This document shows, one piece after another, positions 42,610 to 48,072 of a stretch of DNA of 48,072 nucleotides. The position numbers and the translations under genes were made by a program. This stretch comes from Sulfurospirillum sp. (GTDB lineage Bacteria > Campylobacterota > Campylobacteria > Campylobacterales > Sulfurospirillaceae). The notes beneath the pieces are model-generated. The model ran no database searches. It was not told the origin of the DNA and saw nothing but the letters and a program-made list of their open reading frames with translations. Position 1 is the stretch's first letter. The number at the start of each line of letters is the position of its first letter. The stretch lies in contig JAERRW010000005.1 in NCBI GenBank assembly GCA_016735235.1, forward strand, positions 1-48,072, in the 5' to 3' direction.

Positions 42610-44340
42610 ATGGATTTTAAAACACTTTTAGATCAAATAGTAGCACTTTTTCAAAACTTTACAAAAAAGCAAAAAATAGTAGCATCAGTTTCTGTTCTTG
42701 TTGTAATCGGTTTTATTGTAGCTTTGCTGCTTTTTAGAACAAAAGACAGCATGGTTGGCAGTGGCTATAGTATACTTTTTGATAAGACAAATGCTGGTGA
42801 TTCTGCACTTATTATTCAACATTTAGATACAGAGGGAGTACCATATAAAATTGTCAATGAGGGAACTATTGCAGTCCCTTCAAGTGCAGTTTATAAGCAA
42901 AGAATCTCTATTGCAGCACTAGGTATTCCAAAAGATAGTAAAGTTGGATTTGAAATATTTGATAAAAATGAGTTTGGAGCAACGGACTTTGAGCAAAAGA
43001 TTAAATATTTAAGAGCCTTAGAGGGGGAACTTGCTCGCACCATTGAGGGACTTCAGCCAATAAATAGTGCTAGTGTCCATATCGCAATTCCAGAAGAGAC
43101 AGTTTTTGCTCAATCAAAAACTCCTACAACTGCCTCAATAGTTTTATCTATGGATAGAGGAAAAAAACTTTCACTAAAACAGATAATTGGTATAAAAAAT
43201 TTAGTCTCTTCCTCTGTTGCTAATTTAATTCCTAGTGATGTCTCTATTGTTGACCAAGATGGTATACCTTTAGGAAATGAAGATGGCGATGCCTTTGAAG
43301 GTGAATTAGTAAGATCTCAAGTTAAGTATAAAAAAGAGTTCGAGAGAGATATTGAAGATAAAATTCTCAATGTTTTAGCTCCAGTTTTAGGAGGGGTTGA
43401 TAAAGTAGTTGCAAAAGTAACTATTGATTTTGATTTTGCTAAAATTGATAGTGTTAGCGAGGCATATGACCCAAATTCTGTTCCAAGAAGTGAGCAAACA
43501 GTAGAAGAAAATAGAGAGGGAAGTGATCCTCAAGATGTTGGAGGAGTCCCAGGAGCCGTTAGTAATATAGGGCCGGTGCAAGGCTTACAGAGTGATCAAG
43601 CACGAGATAAATATGAAAAAAGTTCTTCAACTATTAATTATGAAATTTCAAAAAAAATAACTAATGTAAAAGGTGAGTTTGCTACTATAAGAAGGCTTAG
43701 TACAGCTGTAGTGGTAGATGGCTACTATGAGTTAGTTACAGATGAACAAAGAGAAGATATAGGAAAACTAGAGTATATAGCACTTAGTGTTGCTCAAATG
43801 AACTCTATAAATGATATAGTAAAACAGACAGTTGGTTTTAATGAAACTAGAGGAGACGAAGTAACTGTAAGTAACTTTGAATTTAAACCTCTACAAAAGA
43901 GTGATAAAAAAGCACCTACTCAAAGTATAATAGATGAATTTTCATTCTATAGTGCGCCTTTAGTCCCAATATTAAAATATATAATAGCTGGATTGCTACT
44001 CTTTGCTTTTTACAAAAAAGTGATAAAACCATTTACTGAAAAGATGGTTGAAGAAAATCTCAAAGAGAATAAAAAAGATGATTTAGAACTAGAAGCAGAG
44101 GGCGAGGATAGTGCAGAAGATACTTTAGAAAAATTTAGAAGAGCTCGTAAAAGAGTGGAGCAGCAGTTAGGTATTGGTGATGAGATTAATGAAGAGGAGC
44201 TTAGATACGATATTCTTTTAGAGAAGCTAAAAGCACTATGTGAAGGAAAAAGTGAAGATGTAGCATCTGTTCTCCAGATGATGATAAAAAATGAAAATGA
44301 TTATAATTTTAAAAGTAGAAATGCAGGAGCTATACGATGA
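42610..44340 (+). CDS. fliF: Flagellar MS-ring protein FliF
   Basis: FliF forms the MS ring, the membrane base of the flagellar motor. The 576-residue protein has an N-terminal membrane helix (~23-43), the ring-building region (SGYSILFDKTNAGD, VGFEIFDKNEFGATDFEQKIKY, ALEGELARTI), a low-complexity spacer (EENREGSDPQDVGGVPG), a second helix at about 449-467 (PLVPILKYIIAGLLLFAFY) and a C-terminal FliG-binding tail. The stop overlaps fliG by 4 bases. The run hisC-fliF is the same in Campylobacter jejuni. Confidence 0.98.
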   Translation: MDFKTLLDQIVALFQNFTKKQKIVASVSVLVVIGFIVALLLFRTKDSMVGSGYSILFDKTNAGDSALIIQHLDTEGVPYKIVNEGTIAVPSSAVYKQRISIAALGIPKDSKVGFEIFDKNEFGATDFEQKIKYLRALEGELARTIEGLQPINSASVHIAIPEETVFAQSKTPTTASIVLSMDRGKKLSLKQIIGIKNLVSSSVANLIPSDVSIVDQDGIPLGNEDGDAFEGELVRSQVKYKKEFERDIEDKILNVLAPVLGGVDKVVAKVTIDFDFAKIDSVSEAYDPNSVPRSEQTVEENREGSDPQDVGGVPGAVSNIGPVQGLQSDQARDKYEKSSSTINYEISKKITNVKGEFATIRRLSTAVVVDGYYELVTDEQREDIGKLEYIALSVAQMNSINDIVKQTVGFNETRGDEVTVSNFEFKPLQKSDKKAPTQSIIDEFSFYSAPLVPILKYIIAGLLLFAFYKKVIKPFTEKMVEENLKENKKDDLELEAEGEDSAEDTLEKFRRARKRVEQQLGIGDEINEEELRYDILLEKLKALCEGKSEDVASVLQMMIKNENDYNFKSRNAGAIR

Positions 44341-45362
44341 AACTTTCTAGTGAACAAAAAAGCCAATATGATGAATTAAGTATGTCCGAAAAAGTTGCTA
44401 TTTTACTTATACAACTAGGAGAAGATATAACCACTAACCTTTTTTCAAGCATGGAAATAGATGTGGTAACAAATATTTCAAAATATATAGCTAGTTTGAA
44501 AAATATAGATAAAAGTGTAGCAAATGCAGTTTTAGAGGAGTTTCATGCGATACTTCAATCAAATCAGTATATTAGAAGTGGTGGAATTGAGTATGCAAAA
44601 GAGATACTTCATCGTACTTTTGGTAGTGAAATAGCTCAAAAAATTTTAGATAAACTCTCAAAAAGCATGGAGGGTATACAAAATTTTGGTTATCTTTCTC
44701 AAATAAAACCTCAACAGATTGCAGATTTTATTATTACAGAACACCCTCAAACAGTCGCTCTTATACTCTCTCATATGGATTCAACAGGTGCTGCTGAAAC
44801 AATATCGTTTTTTCCAGATGAACTAAAGAGTGAAGTGACTATTCGTATGGCAAATTTGGGTGATATTTCTCCAGCGGTTGTCAAAAGAGTATCAGCAGTT
44901 TTAGAGAATAAATTAGAAGCTCTAACTTCTTATAAAGTAGAGGTTGGTGGGCCACGAGCTGTGGCTGAAATTCTTAATCGTCTTGGTCAAAAAGCTTCAA
45001 AATCTACTATCACTTATATTGAAAAGGCTGATGAAGATTTAGCAAAAGTTATTAAAGATATGATGTTTACTTTTGAAGATATTATAAAGTTAGATTCTAC
45101 AGGAATACGAGAGATATTAAAAGTTGTAGATAAAAAAGATCTTATGGTTGCTCTAAAAGGTTCTCCAGATGAACATCGTGATAAATTCCTAGAAAATATG
45201 TCGCAACGAGCTCAAGATGCATTTTTGGAAGAGACAAGTTTCTTAGGGGCTGTAAGAGTCAAAGATGTTGAGGAGACACAAAGACGCATAGTTGATGAAG
45301 TCCGAAGACTAGCAGAACAAAATATTATTCAAATAGGTGAAGTTGAAGAGATGATAACTTAA
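44337..45362 (+). CDS. fliG: Flagellar motor switch protein FliG
   Basis: FliG sits on the MS ring and transmits torque from the stator. At 341 residues it has normal length. The N-terminal domain (SMSEKVAILLIQLGEDI) binds FliF, the middle domain carries the EHPQTVALILSHM motif and VKRVSAVLENKL, and the C-terminal domain has the charged torque helix region (KDMMFTFEDIIKLDSTGIREIL). It overlaps fliF by 4 bases and fliH by one, so the three flagellar genes are translationally linked. Confidence 0.98.
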   Translation: MKLSSEQKSQYDELSMSEKVAILLIQLGEDITTNLFSSMEIDVVTNISKYIASLKNIDKSVANAVLEEFHAILQSNQYIRSGGIEYAKEILHRTFGSEIAQKILDKLSKSMEGIQNFGYLSQIKPQQIADFIITEHPQTVALILSHMDSTGAAETISFFPDELKSEVTIRMANLGDISPAVVKRVSAVLENKLEALTSYKVEVGGPRAVAEILNRLGQKASKSTITYIEKADEDLAKVIKDMMFTFEDIIKLDSTGIREILKVVDKKDLMVALKGSPDEHRDKFLENMSQRAQDAFLEETSFLGAVRVKDVEETQRRIVDEVRRLAEQNIIQIGEVEEMIT

Positions 45363-46156
45363 TGAGAAATGTTATAGCAAATCAACATATTAATAATCAT
45401 ACTATTAAATCATATAATCTCAAAGCACTTAGTGGAGCTAGTAATATACATAAGTCAAAAGATATAAAGAGTGCTAAAGATGAAGAGAGTAAAATAGTTC
45501 CAGAAAACGAAAAAGCAATACCAAAAAGTGAGCCTATAGTTCAAATAGATGAACAGCAAAATAAATTTATAGAGGAGTTACTAAAAAAAAGTGATGAACT
45601 CTCTTCTAATATTATTAAACTACAGATGCAAATAGAGAAGCAAGAGAGTGATTTTAACAGTAGACTTCAAAATGAAATTAAAAGAGAATCGGAAAATGCG
45701 TATGAAAAAGGTTATCAAAAATCAAAAGAAGATCTAGAAGTAGAGATAAAAGAGTTAAAAGAGAAGTATCTAAACTCAATTAACATTCTTGAAAAAGAAG
45801 CAGGGAAAAAAACTGATTTTTTAAAAAAAATTGAGCGTGATCTCTCTACTACAGCAGTAGAGATAGCTCGTGAAGTTATTTTAAAAGAGGTTGCACACTC
45901 TAGTAATGAGATAGCAATAAAACTTTCAAAAAATTTAATAAAAGAGTTAAAAGATGCAAAAAAAATTAAAATAAAAGTAAATCCGGTAGATTATAAATCA
46001 TTAAATGAAATCTATTCATCTATTGAAAATATAATAGTAGATAGTGATAGCTCTATTACTAAAGGTGGGGTAGTTATTTTGAGTGATACTGAAAATTTAG
46101 ATGGAAATATATCTACCAGATTAGAAAAAGCAAAGAATTTGATAGAAAATGAATAA
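45362..46156 (+). CDS. fliH: Flagellar export regulator FliH
   Basis: FliH holds the export ATPase FliI and regulates it. The 264-residue protein has a polar N-terminus, a long charged coiled coil (~60-150, with ENAYEKGYQKSKEDLEVEI showing the FliH G-Y-x-x-G-like spacing) and a C-terminal domain with EIAREVILKEV and IKVNPVDYKSL, the usual FliH/YscL end. The ATG overlaps the fliG stop by one base and the 3' end overlaps dxs by 8. fliI is not next to it, as in Campylobacter. Confidence 0.9.
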   Translation: MRNVIANQHINNHTIKSYNLKALSGASNIHKSKDIKSAKDEESKIVPENEKAIPKSEPIVQIDEQQNKFIEELLKKSDELSSNIIKLQMQIEKQESDFNSRLQNEIKRESENAYEKGYQKSKEDLEVEIKELKEKYLNSINILEKEAGKKTDFLKKIERDLSTTAVEIAREVILKEVAHSSNEIAIKLSKNLIKELKDAKKIKIKVNPVDYKSLNEIYSSIENIIVDSDSSITKGGVVILSDTENLDGNISTRLEKAKNLIENE

Positions 46157-48005
46157 AACAGTAGATATTAAAACAAAATCAATAGAAGAGTTAAAAAAAA
46201 TAAGTAGCTCATTGCGTAAAAAAATAATTCAAACTGTTAGTACAAATGGTGGACACCTTAGTAGTAATTTAGGTGCAGTTGAGCTAATTGTAGCCATGCA
46301 TTATGTCTTTAATTCAAAACAAGACCCATTTATTTTTGATGTTTCGCATCAATCATATACACACAAGTTACTTACTGGTAGGTGGGATGCATTTTCTACA
46401 CTAAGAGAGTATAACGGCATTAGTGGATACACAAAGCCTAGTGAATCTAAATATGACTATTTTATTGCTGGACATAGCTCTACATCTATATCGCTAGCAT
46501 TGGGTGCGGCAAAAGCTATAGCTCTTAAAAATGAGCAAGAGATAAGAGTTCCTGTTGTGCTTATTGGTGATGGTGCCATGACTGCGGGAATTGCATATGA
46601 AGCATTAAATGAGTTAGGAGATATAAAACTACCTGTTATTATAATACTCAATGACAATAAAATGAGTATAGCAAAACCAATTGGAGCTATAAGTAAGTTT
46701 TTATCACATGCAATGGCGGGTGATTTGTTTCAAAAGATTAAGAAAAAGATGGAGCATTTTTTACAATATTTACCGCAAAGTGCTACTTATATGGCAAAGA
46801 AGTTTGAAGAGAGTTTGAAACTTATAACTCCCGGTATACTTTTTGAAGAGTTAGGCATAGATTATATTGGTCCAGTTGATGGTCATAGCATAGAGGAGCT
46901 TATAAGGGCTTATAGGTTAGCTAAAAAGTTAAAAAAACCGGTGATAATACATGCTCAAACTCTTAAAGGCAAAGGGTATGAAATAGCAGAAGGATATGAA
47001 GAGAATTGGCATGGTGTTGGTCCATTCGATATTGATAGTGGCAAGTCAGTTAAAAATGATAAAAGTAAAAATAGTGCTACATCTACCTATAGTAATGCTC
47101 TTTGTAGCCTTGCAAAAAAATATAAAAATGTAGTTGGTGTAACCGCTGCTATGCCTACGGGTACAGGAATAAACAGATTAATAGAAAAGTATCCGAGTCG
47201 TTTTTGGGATGTTGCTATTGCCGAACAACATGCGGTTACCTCAATGTCTGCTATGGCAAAAGAGGGGTTTAAGCCTTTTATAACTATATATTCTACATTT
47301 TTACAACGAGCATATGATCAAGTTATTCATGATGCATGTATTATGAATTTAAATGTTATTTTTGCATTAGATCGTGCTGGTATTGTTGGAGAAGATGGCG
47401 AAACTCATCAAGGAGTTTTTGATATTTCATATTTAAACGCTATTCCAAATATGACTATTTTTGCACCAAGAGATGATGAAAGCATGTATCGCGCTGTGGA
47501 GTATGCTTATAGACATGAGGGGCCATGCTCTTTTAGGTACCCAAGAGGTTCATTTTTAGATTGCAATAATGCTAAAAATCTGCCTTTTGAGTTAGGGAAA
47601 TCACAACTTCTAAAAGATGGTATTAACAAAACTCTTCTTATAGGCTATGGTAATGGTGTAGGAAAAGCAGTTAAAGTAGCAAAACTTTTAAAAAAAGATG
47701 GATTAGATTGTGCTATTTTAGATTTAAGATTTGTTAAACCAATTGATGTAGACATGTTAAAAAAACTCTCTTGTAAATATAGAGATTGGTTTATTATAAG
47801 TGATAGTAGCAAAGTTGGTGGGGTCGGGTCAATATTAACTAGTCTTAAAAATAGTTTTGGCTGGGATAGTGTAAAAGTTACAAGTTTTGAATATGAAGAT
47901 AAGTTCATAAAACATGGTAGCTCAAAATTAGTTGAAGAGTATTTAGAAATTTTACCAGAGCAGATAAAAAAGAGAATTATAGAGATCTTAAACCCAACCA
48001 GATAA
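46149..48005 (+). CDS. dxs: 1-deoxy-D-xylulose-5-phosphate synthase
   Basis: DXS condenses pyruvate and glyceraldehyde 3-phosphate to begin isoprenoid, thiamine and pyridoxal synthesis. The 618-residue transketolase-like enzyme has the N-terminal HLSSNLGAVEL-type stretch, DVSHQSYTHKLLTGR, the TPP motif GDGAMTAGIAYEALN with the ND following, the mid-domain AEQHAVT with the catalytic glutamate, and the C-terminal domain DLRFVKPID. It overlaps fliH by 8 bases; the fliH-dxs order is also that of Campylobacter jejuni. Confidence 0.98.
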   Translation: MNKTVDIKTKSIEELKKISSSLRKKIIQTVSTNGGHLSSNLGAVELIVAMHYVFNSKQDPFIFDVSHQSYTHKLLTGRWDAFSTLREYNGISGYTKPSESKYDYFIAGHSSTSISLALGAAKAIALKNEQEIRVPVVLIGDGAMTAGIAYEALNELGDIKLPVIIILNDNKMSIAKPIGAISKFLSHAMAGDLFQKIKKKMEHFLQYLPQSATYMAKKFEESLKLITPGILFEELGIDYIGPVDGHSIEELIRAYRLAKKLKKPVIIHAQTLKGKGYEIAEGYEENWHGVGPFDIDSGKSVKNDKSKNSATSTYSNALCSLAKKYKNVVGVTAAMPTGTGINRLIEKYPSRFWDVAIAEQHAVTSMSAMAKEGFKPFITIYSTFLQRAYDQVIHDACIMNLNVIFALDRAGIVGEDGETHQGVFDISYLNAIPNMTIFAPRDDESMYRAVEYAYRHEGPCSFRYPRGSFLDCNNAKNLPFELGKSQLLKDGINKTLLIGYGNGVGKAVKVAKLLKKDGLDCAILDLRFVKPIDVDMLKKLSCKYRDWFIISDSSKVGGVGSILTSLKNSFGWDSVKVTSFEYEDKFIKHGSSKLVEEYLEILPEQIKKRIIEILNPTR

Positions 48006-48039
48006 AAAATATACAACCCAAATTCAGAAGAAGATTTGA

Positions 48040-48072
48040 ATGATAGAAGAGTTTTTGGTGGAAATCCTCATG
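48040..48072 (+). CDS. Possible start of the next gene (cut by window edge)
   Basis: After dxs a 34-base gap leads to ATG 48040, whose frame stays open to the window end (MIEEFLVEILM). A weak purine-rich AGAAGAAGA at 48026-48034 precedes it. Eleven codons are too few to assign a family or to be sure that it is a real gene. Confidence 0.3.
   Translation, partial: MIEEFLVEILM

Overview
The window is a low-GC, densely packed bacterial chromosome segment. It most likely comes from a Campylobacterota (Epsilonproteobacteria) member of the Sulfurimonas/Sulfurovum type. The evidence is gene order, which matches blocks I know from Campylobacter jejuni: rpmE-rsmI-rlmB-(membrane protein)-(periplasmic protein)-aminotransferase-hom-yraN-trxA-trxB; dapB-purF; fabZ-lpxA-clpX-mreB-mreC-carB; and rplY-pth-lptG-lysA-HAD-pheA-hisC-fliF-fliG-fliH-dxs. 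Genes abut or overlap by a few bases, TTG and GTG starts are frequent, and TATAAT-like -10 boxes appear without clear -35 boxes. I saw no rRNA, tRNA, CRISPR array, insertion sequence or gene-free stretch longer than 300 bases.

Layout. 1-2212: accessory DNA with the end of a gene cut by the window edge, a 51-residue ORF of unknown function, and a type II restriction endonuclease followed directly by a C5-cytosine methyltransferase. 2310-8181: plus-strand core run (L31, two rRNA methyltransferases, a RodZ-like protein, a periplasmic protein, an aminotransferase, homoserine dehydrogenase). 8171-10123: second accessory insertion, a KAP-type P-loop NTPase whose first ~36 codons look like the decapitated start of a Dam-type (D12) adenine methyltransferase. 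10223-15477: yraN, trxA, a membrane-anchored protein, trxB, dapB, purF and a YhcC-like radical SAM protein. 15510-29916: a 14-gene minus-strand run (DUF2393, hisIE, SPFH protein, ilvE, a membrane protein, a short TsaC-like protein, carB, mreC, mreB, clpX, lpxA, fabZ, queH, tcdA, surE, listed left to right). 30069-48005: plus-strand run from lpxB through greA, argC, an LpxH/LpxJ-like phosphatase, serB, tal, a PilT-like ATPase, rplY, pth, lptG, lysA, a HAD protein, pheA, hisC, fliF, fliG and fliH to dxs.

How the genes work together. The core genes cover translation and RNA modification (rpmE, rsmI, rlmB, rplY, pth, tcdA, queH, a TsaC-like protein), amino acid synthesis (hom, dapB, lysA, argC, serB, pheA, hisC, hisIE, ilvE), nucleotide synthesis (purF, carB), lipid A and LPS (lpxA, fabZ, lpxB, LpxH/J-like, lptG), cell shape (mreB, mreC, RodZ-like), redox (trxA, trxB), isoprenoids (dxs) and the flagellar basal body (fliF, fliG, fliH).

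The most interesting part is the pair of accessory insertions, both placed at edges of conserved operon blocks. The hom-yraN junction appears to have held at least two successive, defence-type genes: a DNA adenine methyltransferase, of which only the amino-terminal codons remain, and now a KAP NTPase read in frame with that scar. The palindrome ACATGT is common in the core but absent by eye from both insertions, which fits their being acquired DNA.
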